From positions 26,476-90,475 of the forward strand of contig JAFYOU010000006.1 of NCBI GenBank assembly GCA_017560095.1: 64,000 bases of DNA, in the 5' to 3' direction. Below are positions 51,843 through 60,567 of this stretch, piece by piece (position 1 is the stretch's first letter; each line of letters opens with the position of its first letter). The position numbers and the translations under genes are program-made. The notes under the pieces are model-generated. The model saw only the letters and a list, made by a program, of their open reading frames with translations, made no database searches and was not told the origin of the DNA. The DNA comes from Candidatus Gastranaerophilales bacterium (GTDB taxonomy: Bacteria > Cyanobacteriota > Vampirovibrionia > Gastranaerophilales > Gastranaerophilaceae).

Positions 51843-53127
51843 CTTTAAAACAAAACAAAATATAGGTGGTTTATCGGGTGAGATAATTATTCCACCCGAT
51901 AAATCTATATCTCATAGAGCAATTATTTTTGGTGCTTTAACAGGTGGAAAAGTTAAAATTAAAAATCTTTCACTTGGTGAAGACTGCCTAAACACATTAA
52001 AAATATTTGAAAAATTAGGCGCAAAACACAAATTCACCTCAAAAAGAGATTTAATTTTAGATAGCTCAAATAGCTTTAATGCACCAAAAGAAGCATTATA
52101 TTGCGGAAATTCAGGCACAACAACAAGGCTATTATCAGGTTTTTTTGCAGGTCAAAATTTTGACGTAGAACTAACTGGAGATGAAAGCCTATCTAAACGC
52201 CCAATGAAGCGCATAATTGAACCATTAAGCAAAATGGGCGCTCAAATAATTTCAAATGAAAATAAGTTGCCGCTAAAAATCAAAGGTAGCAAACTTGAAG
52301 GAATAACTTATCATTCTCCTATAGCTTCTGCTCAGGTAAAAAGTTGTTTGCTATTGGCTGGTTTAAATGCAGATAACAAAACAAAAATCTATGAACCAAG
52401 CTTATCAAGAAATCATAGTGAAATCATGCTTGAATATTTAGGTGCATCAATCACTACCGGCGAAGATAAAAACGGATATTTTGTTGAAATTGAAAAATCT
52501 AATTTAACCCCAAAAAACCTTGAAGTAGTTGGAGATATTTCAAGCGCCGCCTTTTTTATGGTAGCAGCCGCAATTATACCTAATTCATCAATTATAATTA
52601 AAAATGTTGGAATTAATCCAACAAGAACTGGCATAATTGATGTTTTCAAACAAGCTAAAATAGATTTTGAATTATTAAATCAAAAAACAATCTGCAATGA
52701 ATTGGTTGCAGATATTAAAGTCAACTATACTTTAAATATTGAGCCTTTCGAAATAAAGGGCAACTTAATTCCAAGATTGATTGATGAAATCCCAATTTTG
52801 GCAGTTTTGGCAAGCCAAGCACAAGGTAAATCTATCATAAAAGATGCTAAAGATTTAAGAAACAAAGAATCGGATAGAATCAAAACCGTTGTTGAGGCTT
52901 TTAAAGCCCTCGAAATTGAAACCCAAGAATTTGATGATGGCTTTTCTATCACAGGCAAAAAAGAAATAAATACCAATGTAACTCTTGAAACACACCTAGA
53001 TCACAGGCTTGCAATGAGTTATTATGTTTTATCTTTAATAAACAAAAAAGAAATGACAATCAATGGTTTTAATTGCATTAATACATCTTTTCCTGAGTTT
53101 TTAGATTTAATGAAAAAATTAAATTAA
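51835..53127 (+). CDS. aroA: EPSP synthase (3-phosphoshikimate 1-carboxyvinyltransferase)
   Basis: 430 aa. PPDKSISHRAIIFGAL (about residues 20-35), the NSGTTTRLLSGFFAG loop (NSGTT in place of NAGT, a class II-like trait), SLSKRPMKRIIEPL, and DLRNKESDRIK with the catalytic DxxxKES-D-R. It makes EPSP in the aromatic pathway, as does aroE here. Translationally coupled to speE; the end overlaps the convergent coaE by 9 nt. Confidence 0.95.
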   Translation: MDNFKTKQNIGGLSGEIIIPPDKSISHRAIIFGALTGGKVKIKNLSLGEDCLNTLKIFEKLGAKHKFTSKRDLILDSSNSFNAPKEALYCGNSGTTTRLLSGFFAGQNFDVELTGDESLSKRPMKRIIEPLSKMGAQIISNENKLPLKIKGSKLEGITYHSPIASAQVKSCLLLAGLNADNKTKIYEPSLSRNHSEIMLEYLGASITTGEDKNGYFVEIEKSNLTPKNLEVVGDISSAAFFMVAAAIIPNSSIIIKNVGINPTRTGIIDVFKQAKIDFELLNQKTICNELVADIKVNYTLNIEPFEIKGNLIPRLIDEIPILAVLASQAQGKSIIKDAKDLRNKESDRIKTVVEAFKALEIETQEFDDGFSITGKKEINTNVTLETHLDHRLAMSYYVLSLINKKEMTINGFNCINTSFPEFLDLMKKLN

Positions 53128-53661
53128 TTCTAAAATTTCCAAAACCTGTTTTTTTAAATTATCAATATCTGAATTATTTTGAATTATAAAATCGGCAAAA
53201 TTTCCATCATCTTGTAAATTTAAGCGCTCAAGCGCTATGTTTTTATCTAAATTATTTCTTTTCATTAATCTTTCAAGACGTATATTTTCAGGTGCATCAA
53301 CAAAAATCGTTTTATCAAAAAAGTTATAAAAGCCTGATTTAAATAAAAGCGCTCCAGAAATAAAAATATATTTTTCGTTTTTATTTTCTTCAAATAATTC
53401 AAAAATTATTTTTTGAAGCTCGGGATATAAAATATTTTCCAATTTTTCTTTTTTTTCTAAATCATTGAAGACAACGTTTCCGATTTCTTTTCTATCAAGA
53501 GTTTTAAATTCATTCAGCAAAGCGTTTTTTATGCTTTCGTTTTCGAATAAATTATGCGAAATTATATCTAAATCAAAAACTTTATAGTTTAATCTGCAAA
53601 GTATTTTTTCAACTTCACTTTTGCCCGATGCGATTTTACCTGATATTCCTACTTTTATCAT
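53119..53661 (-). CDS. coaE: Dephospho-CoA kinase
   Basis: 180 aa. P-loop VGISGKIASGKSEVEKIL (residues 3-20), DLDIISHNLFE, and the LID LERLMKRNNLDKNIALERL. Last step of CoA synthesis. TAAAAT (53673-53668) ends exactly 6 nt before the ATG, with no Shine-Dalgarno: predicted leaderless. Confidence 0.93.
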   Translation of the reverse strand: MIKVGISGKIASGKSEVEKILCRLNYKVFDLDIISHNLFENESIKNALLNEFKTLDRKEIGNVVFNDLEKKEKLENILYPELQKIIFELFEENKNEKYIFISGALLFKSGFYNFFDKTIFVDAPENIRLERLMKRNNLDKNIALERLNLQDDGNFADFIIQNNSDIDNLKKQVLEILELI

Positions 53662-53720
53662 AACTTTATTTTAACTTAAAATTGATGTATAATTCAATTA
53701 TTACTTTAGGAGGAGAATAT

Positions 53721-54449
53721 ATGTCTAGTAATCCTTTAACAAAAATAAAAGTGGACGAAAATATTATTTTAGAAGGCCGTCCAATGACAATAACTGGCGC
53801 AATAAATAAAACCGCAATCTTATTAGGAATTGTTATTCTTGTTGCGTATTATGCTTGGAATTTATGCGCAAGCGGATATTCCGACAAAGCAAATTTATTT
53901 TTAATTGGAGGCTTGATTGCTGGTTTAATTTTAGCTATAGTTGCTTCTTTTAACCCAAAATCTACTCCAATTACCGCTCCAGCATATGCCGTTTGCGAAG
54001 GTTTTATTGTCGGTGTGATTAGCTATGCTTATGGTACAGCTTTCAATGGAATTGTACAAAATGCCATAGGAATAACTATTATTGCATTATTATCAATGCT
54101 ATTTTTATACAGAACAAAAATGATTCAAGCAACACCTACTTTTAGAAAAGTTATTTTTACTTCAACTGTTGCAATCGCAATATTTTATTTAGCTGGGTTT
54201 ATTGGTGCACTCTTGGGGCACCCAATGACTGTATTTAATGGTGGAATGACTGGAATTATAATTAGTCTTGTAATATGTACTATTGCTGCATTTAATTTTA
54301 TAATGGATTTTGATTTTATTGAGCAAAGCGAAAAAAGAATGCTTCCAAGTTATTTTGAATGGTATGGAGGATTTGCACTATTAGTTACCTTGGTTTGGTT
54401 GTATTTAGAAGTTTTAAGACTACTAGCTCAATTAAATAGCAGAGATTAG
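53721..54449 (+). CDS. Bax inhibitor-1/YccA-family membrane protein
   Basis: 242 aa with seven membrane helices. GRPMTITGAINKTAILLGIV near the start, AYAVCEGFIVGVISYAYG in the middle and ESYFEWYGGF-like SYFEWYGGFALLVTLVWLYLEVLRLL at the end are the YccA hallmarks. Related proteins are pH-sensitive Ca2+ leak channels. ATG 53721 with AGGAGGAG; the frame reaches back to 53682. Confidence 0.88.
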   Translation: MSSNPLTKIKVDENIILEGRPMTITGAINKTAILLGIVILVAYYAWNLCASGYSDKANLFLIGGLIAGLILAIVASFNPKSTPITAPAYAVCEGFIVGVISYAYGTAFNGIVQNAIGITIIALLSMLFLYRTKMIQATPTFRKVIFTSTVAIAIFYLAGFIGALLGHPMTVFNGGMTGIIISLVICTIAAFNFIMDFDFIEQSEKRMLPSYFEWYGGFALLVTLVWLYLEVLRLLAQLNSRD

Positions 54450-54457
54450 ATGATTTG

Positions 54458-54476
54458 GGGCTTTAAAGCCCCTTTA
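54458..54476 (+). terminator. Terminator after the YccA-like gene
   Basis: GGGGC-TTTAAA-GCCCC (54458-54473) then TTT. The following A+T-rich box ending at 54480 doubles as the -10-like element of recJ. Confidence 0.65.
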
Positions 54477-54486
54477 AAATAAGAGT

Positions 54487-56850
54487 ATGAAATATAGAAA
54501 AATAACAGTTAGAAAAAAAGAAAATGATATAATTCGAGCAACAAAAGATTCTTTTTTAAATGAACTTTTGTCACTACGAAATTTAAGTAACGAAAAAGAA
54601 ATTGAAAAATTTTTAAATCCTACAAAAAATGATTTAATTTCGCCTTACGCTTTTTGTGACATGAAAAAGGCAATTGAACGAATTTTTGATGCAATTAAAA
54701 AAGAGCAAAAAATTCTCATTTGGGGTGATTTTGATTGCGATGGTGTAACTTCAAGTGCTATTTTATATAAAGCCTTAACAGAATTAAATGCAAATGTTAT
54801 TTCATTTATTCCAGACAGATTACTTCACGGCCACGGTTTAAATTCAAAAGAACTAATCAAATTAATTTCAAAAGAAAAAATTAAACTCGTAATAACCGTC
54901 GATTGCGCTATTTCGAATATTGCCGAAGTTAATTTATTAAAAGGATTAGGTGTAGATACAATTATAACCGATCATCATACAACAGATACCAAACTTCCGC
55001 CCGCATATGCAATTATTAATCCACAAGTAAATAGCGCATTAAATGAAAATTTAAACGTAGATGAAATTACTTCATTAACATACAATTCAGGTTCAATAGT
55101 TGCTTATAAGCTTGCTATGGCATTATTAGAAAAAGTTGATAATCAAGATTTAAAAGACGAATTATTAGTTATCGCCGGTTGTGGCGCAATTGCAGATGTT
55201 GTCCCTTTGCTGGGTGAAAACAGAGCAATTGTTTCATTAACCCTTGAATTTTTAAACACAAAAAAAGAAAAATCATCGCCTGCAATTTATGAATTATTAG
55301 CCAGAAATATTCAAGATAGAGCAATAACAAGTTACGATATAGCTTTTGTATTAGCCCCAAGGATAAATGCCGTTGGCAGATTAGCTAATGCAAAATTATC
55401 TTTTGAATTTTTAACAACAAATGAGCCTATAAAGTATCAAATGATAATTGAACAATTAGATAATTACAATAAAATTCGTCAAGCAAAATGCACTGAAGTA
55501 TATGATGAAGTTATTGACTATATCAAAAAACATAAAGAAGAGAAAAACAACCCTGCCATTATTTTAAAAAATCCCTCTTGGCATATCGGCATAATTGGAA
55601 TAGTGGCATCAAAAATCGTAGAAGAATTCGATAAGCCTTGTTTTTTAATGACTGAAGATGAAAACAATAATGCCAGATGTTCAATTCGTTCCAATGACAC
55701 AATTAATGTTTATAATATTTTAAAAGAAAATGAAGAATTGTTTTCTGGTTTTGGCGGACATAAACTAGCTGGTGGTTGTTCATTTAATTTATCTGAAATG
55801 CCTTTTGAAAAAGTTAAATCTGTCCTATTAAATTCAATTAAACTAGCATCATCTAATAGCAAAAAAGAAAATATACTATATGCTGATATCGAAATAACCC
55901 CAAATGAACTAGAACTAAACATTTTAGAAACTCTAGATAAATTAGAACCATTCGGACAAAACAACGAACCACCAATAATGGCTATGTTTAACGTAAATCT
56001 TGACGAGTTTAAATTAATCGGAAAAGAATCAAATCATCTAAGAATGATTTTTTCTTCAGAAGGTAAAAAAATGCAAGCTGTCAAATGGAATGAAGGCGAA
56101 CTTCAAATTCCATACGGGGCAAAATGCGACATTGCTTTTTATCCAAGATTAAATGAATTTAATGGAATACAAAATATTCAATTAGAAATAATCGATATTT
56201 ATAGCAACGAAATATCAAAACAATTTAAAAATGAATTCAAAATTTATGATCATAGAAAAAAAGTTGGAATTTTAGATCAAATTGCAAATTATTTTGAAAA
56301 AGATAACATTGATGTTGCAGTATGGGCAAAAACTCCAGCCACCAAAGAATCGCTTTCTAAATACCAAAAAATTAAAGACAATTTTCTAATTGAATTAGAA
56401 AATCATGATAGTTTAATGCTTTTTGATTATCCATCAAATACAGAAGAATTTGAAAATATAATTTCATCAATTCAACCTAAAAAAATTCATTTTATGAATT
56501 GCAAAATTGATGAAAATATAGAAAACTATATAAAGCAAATTAATGGAATGATTAAATATTGTGCTAATAAAATGGATGGAAATATTGATTTAGCTAGATT
56601 TTCTTCTGCATTAGGAGTAAGTGAAAATTTTGTTCAAATTACTCTTGAAATATTAGAAAATATAGGCTCAATTCAAATTTTAGACATTGATAAAATGAAC
56701 TATATTCAGCCATTCAACTATGAAGATTTCAAAAAAGATTCAATGTTTGAAGTTTTGCAAGAAGAATTTAACAGTATAATTAACTACAAAAAAAGTCTTT
56801 TAAGTTATGACATTAAAGAAATCGAAAAACTTATTTGCAATTTTATTTAA
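54487..56850 (+). CDS. recJ: Single-strand DNA exonuclease RecJ
   Basis: 787 aa. DHH phosphoesterase motifs ILIWGDFDCDGVTSSAIL (about residues 76-93), TVDCAIS, TDHHTT; the DHHA1 domain with FGGHKLAGGCSFNL; then an OB-like part. It has ~200 extra C-terminal residues with a winged-helix-like end, as in long RecJ forms of Cyanobacteria and Firmicutes. 5'-3' ssDNA exonuclease in repair. A -10-like A+T box ends exactly 6 nt before the ATG. Confidence 0.92.
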   Translation: MKYRKITVRKKENDIIRATKDSFLNELLSLRNLSNEKEIEKFLNPTKNDLISPYAFCDMKKAIERIFDAIKKEQKILIWGDFDCDGVTSSAILYKALTELNANVISFIPDRLLHGHGLNSKELIKLISKEKIKLVITVDCAISNIAEVNLLKGLGVDTIITDHHTTDTKLPPAYAIINPQVNSALNENLNVDEITSLTYNSGSIVAYKLAMALLEKVDNQDLKDELLVIAGCGAIADVVPLLGENRAIVSLTLEFLNTKKEKSSPAIYELLARNIQDRAITSYDIAFVLAPRINAVGRLANAKLSFEFLTTNEPIKYQMIIEQLDNYNKIRQAKCTEVYDEVIDYIKKHKEEKNNPAIILKNPSWHIGIIGIVASKIVEEFDKPCFLMTEDENNNARCSIRSNDTINVYNILKENEELFSGFGGHKLAGGCSFNLSEMPFEKVKSVLLNSIKLASSNSKKENILYADIEITPNELELNILETLDKLEPFGQNNEPPIMAMFNVNLDEFKLIGKESNHLRMIFSSEGKKMQAVKWNEGELQIPYGAKCDIAFYPRLNEFNGIQNIQLEIIDIYSNEISKQFKNEFKIYDHRKKVGILDQIANYFEKDNIDVAVWAKTPATKESLSKYQKIKDNFLIELENHDSLMLFDYPSNTEEFENIISSIQPKKIHFMNCKIDENIENYIKQINGMIKYCANKMDGNIDLARFSSALGVSENFVQITLEILENIGSIQILDIDKMNYIQPFNYEDFKKDSMFEVLQEEFNSIINYKKSLLSYDIKEIEKLICNFI

Positions 56851-56922
56851 TGTTAAAAATTGTAATAATTAAGTCAAAAAATAATTATATGCTATAAATA
56901 AATATATATATAGGGGAGTAAT

Positions 56923-57231
56923 ATGACTCAAAATTCAGCACAAGAAAATATTTTAAATTCCAAAAATATTGCAAAAGTTGCCAATGTTGAAGTAACAATG
57001 TGCGCAGAATTAGGTAGAGCAAAAATCCAATTAAAAGATGCAATTGAATACGACACAGGTTCAATTATTACTCTTGATAAAACAAATAATGACCCAATTG
57101 ATATTTTTGTAGATGATATTTTAATCGCAAAAGGCAAAATAGTAGCAATTGAAGATTCATACGGAATTAAAATAGTCGAAATAATCGAAAACAATAAAAA
57201 TCTAGAAAAACAAACAAATGAGCAAATTTGA
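56923..57231 (+). CDS. FliN/SctQ-like SpoA-domain protein
   Basis: 102 aa. NVEVTMCAELGRAKIQLKDAIEYDTGSIITLDKTNNDPIDIFVDDILIAKGKIVAIEDSYGIKIVEI spans residues ~21-87 (segments NVEVTMCAELGRAKIQL and FVDDILIAKGKIV) and is the SpoA fold of FliN and SctQ C-terminal domains. FliN forms the flagellar C-ring and docks the FliH-FliI export complex. No other flagellar genes adjoin it. GGGGAG precedes the ATG. The next gene overlaps it by 14 nt. Confidence 0.85.
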   Translation: MTQNSAQENILNSKNIAKVANVEVTMCAELGRAKIQLKDAIEYDTGSIITLDKTNNDPIDIFVDDILIAKGKIVAIEDSYGIKIVEIIENNKNLEKQTNEQI

Positions 57232-57958
57232 CAGATATGAAAGAAATTTAGCCATCGGCGGAATATCTCAAGAGCAACAAGAAAAACTTATTACTTCAAA
57301 AGTTCTTGTAATGGGTGTAGGTGGACTTGGATCAGGCGTTATCATGAATCTTGCCGCTATGGGTGTAGGGCAAATCAAAGTTGTTGATAATGAATTAATT
57401 GAAGAAAGCAATTTTAATCGCCAATTAATACACAAATATAAAAATTTAGGCAGAGCAAAAGTAATGTCCGCCAAAGAATGGGTTCAAGAATTTAATCCTG
57501 ATATTAAAGTTGAAATAGAAAAAGTCAAAATAAACGAGTTAAATTATTTCAACATTATTGAAGGCTACGATATTATCGTAGATTGTTTTGATACTTATGA
57601 AGCAAAATATATGCTTAATGAAATCGCACTAAGACACAAAATGATTCTTGTTCATGGTGGGATTCAAGGTTACTGTGGACAGCTTACAACTATTATCCCA
57701 GGAAAAACTGGATGTTTATCTTGCGTAATTCAAAAACCAAAAGTATTTAGCGAGCAGCCAAATTGTTCTTTGTCTCCAGTTGTAAACGTTATTTCATCAC
57801 TACAATCACAAGAAATTTTAAAAATAATAACAGGTTCAGGTGAACTTTTAATGAATAAACTTTTAGTTTTTGATGGATATAAAGGTGAATTTAAAACCTT
57901 GAATTTTTCAAAAAATATTGCATGCGATGCTTGCAGTATTGAAGAACCTATATTTTAA
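57218..57958 (+). CDS. ThiF/MoeB/HesA-family E1-like adenylyltransferase
   Basis: 246 aa. Nucleotide loop VLVMGVGGLGSGVIMNLAAMG, acidic end DNELIEESNFNRQLIH (the R-Q-x-x-H motif), adenylation Asp in VDCFDTYEAKYMLNEIALRH, and zinc cysteines CLSC and CDAC. It probably activates the C-terminus of a ThiS/MoaD-like protein; that partner is not in the window. Overlaps the FliN-like gene by 14 nt, an odd pairing. Confidence 0.85.
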   Translation: MSKFDRYERNLAIGGISQEQQEKLITSKVLVMGVGGLGSGVIMNLAAMGVGQIKVVDNELIEESNFNRQLIHKYKNLGRAKVMSAKEWVQEFNPDIKVEIEKVKINELNYFNIIEGYDIIVDCFDTYEAKYMLNEIALRHKMILVHGGIQGYCGQLTTIIPGKTGCLSCVIQKPKVFSEQPNCSLSPVVNVISSLQSQEILKIITGSGELLMNKLLVFDGYKGEFKTLNFSKNIACDACSIEEPIF

Positions 57959-58335
57959 TTTTCAAAATAGCAAAAACATTTCTTGACATGCATTTTATGA
58001 ATATCTTTTACAAAAAAATTATTCATGATTTTAGCTGTCTCGCCTATTAAAATAAATGCATCACAATAAGACAAAATTTCCAAAAAACGGGTTATGAGAT
58101 ATACTACTGGCATTGAAAAAGAAATAAGAGAAGGATTTAAAACCATAAATAAACATGTCCATGGACTTTATATTAATAGATTAGGAGCACTTATTGGAAA
58201 TCATCTTTATGCACCAAATAGCGCGCCTAACTATAATGGCTGGATCCCCTCTATCTTTTTCAATAAAGTCAACCAAATCATTCATAGTGCAGACTAGTTT
58301 TCCAGAAAAAACCATATTACAAAGGTGTAATTTAA
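57959..58335. other. Gap with possible decayed coding sequence
   Basis: No intact gene. Minus-strand frames keep a plausible protein look in places (EILSYCDAFILIGE near 58030-58090), broken by stops and frame changes up to about 58290. This may be an old gene remnant. No family assigned. Confidence 0.3.
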
Positions 58336-58863
58336 ATGAAAATAAATCCAATAACTTCATATTCTTTTAAAAATTTAACAAAAAACAAACCTGCTTCTAA
58401 TAATGTTACACCAGTCACCATTGGGGGCTATAAAGTTGAGTTTTATAATCCAGATGGCTCATTTAAAGAATCAGTTGAGCTAAAAAATACAAAAGAAGGC
58501 AATTTTTTCGTTTTAAATGAAGACAAACAAGGCAAAAATTTTTATTCAATTAGCATTCCATATGATCTTTATCCGGTTGAATCTTTTAAAGGTGCAGTTA
58601 TAGCAACAAAATTTTGCTATTTAACTAAAATTAAAGACGGAAAAGAAGAATTAAGGATTTTGATTGGCAATGATAAAGCATTGCCATTGTATTGCGATGA
58701 TAACGGCTCAATTAAAGAATCAAAAATAAGCCATGAAGATTTAGCAAAATATAGGCACTTAGCAGAAGTAGCAAGAAGTTTACCAAACGTTCCTTATGAT
58801 TATTTTAACACAGCAAGAATTTCACTAAATATATTGGAAGAGAACTTGCCTATTGAAGATTAA
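58336..58863 (+). CDS. Orphan protein with MKINPITSYSF start, 175 aa
   Basis: Family unknown. MKINPITSYSFKNLTKN resembles the N-termini of the 25679 and 44976 orphans. The body is beta-rich (VTIGGYKVEFYNPDGSFKES, YSISIPYDLYPVESFKG, KIKDGKEELRILIGND), then a helix. No signal peptide. AAAGGTG precedes the ATG. Overlaps wecB by 14 nt, convergent. Confidence 0.6.
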   Translation: MKINPITSYSFKNLTKNKPASNNVTPVTIGGYKVEFYNPDGSFKESVELKNTKEGNFFVLNEDKQGKNFYSISIPYDLYPVESFKGAVIATKFCYLTKIKDGKEELRILIGNDKALPLYCDDNGSIKESKISHEDLAKYRHLAEVARSLPNVPYDYFNTARISLNILEENLPIED

Positions 58864-59965
58864 AATATTCTTCTATAATTTTTTCAATATAACAACAAGC
58901 TTTACCATCTCCATATGGATTTACAGCTTTTGACATTTTTTCATATTCTTCTTTTCTATCAAGCAACTCTTGAACAGTTGAAACAATTTTCTCTTTATTG
59001 GCTCCAACAAGTTTAACTCCTCCATAAGCAATTGCTTCGGGGCGTTCCGTTTCATCTCTCAAAACTAAAACAGGAACTCCTAAAGTTGGAGCTTCCTCTT
59101 GGACTCCGCCAGAATCAGTTAGAATTATATGAGATTTTTTCATTAAATTGCAAAAAGGAACATAATCTAATGGCTCTATTAATTTAACCCTATCAATATC
59201 ATCCAATATTGGTTTAACGGTATTTCGAACGTTTGGATTTAAATGTAGGGGATAAACCACTTGAATATCCTTATTCTTTTCAACAAGCTCTTTTATAGCA
59301 TAACAAATATTTTCCAATGGTTTTCCAAAATTCTCTCTTCTGTGCGAAGTTAAAAGAATTGTTTTTAAATCTGGATTCAATTTAATAAAATCTAAATCAG
59401 CATCCTTGTTTTCAACAACATACAAAAGAGCGTCAATTACGGTGTTTCCTGTTTTATAAATTCCTTTTTTAATACCTGAATTTTCAATATTTTTAACCGC
59501 TTTATCAGTCGGGCAAAACATTAAATCAGAAACAGAATCAACAATTACTCGATTAATTTCTTCAGGGAAAGGATAATCTTTATCAAAAGTTCTCAATCCC
59601 GCTTCAATATGGCCTATTTTAATTCTTGAATAAAACGCACTTAATGCTGTGATTCCAGCTGTTGTTGTATCACCATGCACAAGAACCAAATCAGGTTTAA
59701 TCTCATCAAAAACTTTCTTCGTTTCTAATAAAATATCACTTGTCAAATTCCAAAGATTTTGATTCTCTTTCATCAAATTTAAATCATAATCAGGAATAAT
59801 ATCAAAAAGCTCCAAAACACTATCAAGCATTTGTCTATGTTGAGCAGTAACAACTGTTACAACTTCAAATTTAGAGTTTTGTTTTAATTTTTTAACCAAA
59901 GGACACATTTTAATTGCTTCTGGACGAGTTCCAAAAACCAAAGCTATTTTAATTTTATCCATCAT
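58850..59965 (-). CDS. wecB: UDP-N-acetylglucosamine 2-epimerase
   Basis: 371 aa. VFGTRPEAIKMCPLVKKL at the start, VHGDTTTAGITALSAFY, HIEAGLRTFDKDYPFPEE, TSHRRENFGKPLENI, and TDSGGVQEEAPTLGVPVLVLRDETERPEA. Non-hydrolysing epimerase that makes UDP-ManNAc for surface polysaccharide. AAGGAG before the ATG. Overlaps the methyltransferase by 11 nt. Confidence 0.95.
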   Translation of the reverse strand: MMDKIKIALVFGTRPEAIKMCPLVKKLKQNSKFEVVTVVTAQHRQMLDSVLELFDIIPDYDLNLMKENQNLWNLTSDILLETKKVFDEIKPDLVLVHGDTTTAGITALSAFYSRIKIGHIEAGLRTFDKDYPFPEEINRVIVDSVSDLMFCPTDKAVKNIENSGIKKGIYKTGNTVIDALLYVVENKDADLDFIKLNPDLKTILLTSHRRENFGKPLENICYAIKELVEKNKDIQVVYPLHLNPNVRNTVKPILDDIDRVKLIEPLDYVPFCNLMKKSHIILTDSGGVQEEAPTLGVPVLVLRDETERPEAIAYGGVKLVGANKEKIVSTVQELLDRKEEYEKMSKAVNPYGDGKACCYIEKIIEEYFNLQ

Positions 59966-60566
59966 TTCTCCTTGAGAGCATCATGCCTGTGCCTAATTCT
60001 AAAATTTGAGATTGATAATTTTTATTATTAAAAAGATTACTAACATAATCTTCAACTTTTTCATAATGAGATAAAATATTATCTGCTAAAATTATACCAT
60101 TTGGAGTCATCATTTTATCGATTAATTTGAAATAACTAATATATTCTTTTTTGTTTGCATCAATAAAAACAAAATCAAATTTTTCTCGTTTGCCAACATT
60201 AATTTCATCAAGTAAATCTTCTAAAATTACAATAGCAGAACCAATTTTTGGCTCAACTTCGACATCAGGACAGCAAGTTTTAAAATTATTTCTTGCTACC
60301 GATTGTCTTTTTTCCCAAAATTCAATTGTTGTTAGCTTCCCTTTTGTTTCTAATAATGCTTTTAAAATCCAAATTCCGCTATAACCATTTGAAGTCCCAA
60401 TTTCTAAAACATTTTTCGAATTATTTATTTTGATTAATGTGTTTAAAAAATTTGCGCTTTGTCTATCTAAATTCCAAAAATCAGTTCTTGTTTTTTCGAG
60501 TTCTTTTAATATTTTTTCAGTTGTTTCATCAAAACAAAATTCATTCACTTTTTTAATTTCAGACAT
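59955..60566 (-). CDS. SAM-dependent O-methyltransferase (class I)
   Basis: 203 aa. VLEIGTSNGYSGIWILKAL (SAM motif I, about residues 54-72), TTIEFWEKRQ, FDFVFIDANKKEYISYF and GIILADNILSHY are those of caffeoyl-CoA O-methyltransferase-like small enzymes (metal-dependent). Substrate unknown; its place between wecB and a secreted propeller does not settle it. Only 1 nt separates it from the propeller gene. Confidence 0.85.
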   Translation of the reverse strand: MSEIKKVNEFCFDETTEKILKELEKTRTDFWNLDRQSANFLNTLIKINNSKNVLEIGTSNGYSGIWILKALLETKGKLTTIEFWEKRQSVARNNFKTCCPDVEVEPKIGSAIVILEDLLDEINVGKREKFDFVFIDANKKEYISYFKLIDKMMTPNGIILADNILSHYEKVEDYVSNLFNNKNYQSQILELGTGMMLSRRNDG

Positions 60567-60567
60567 T

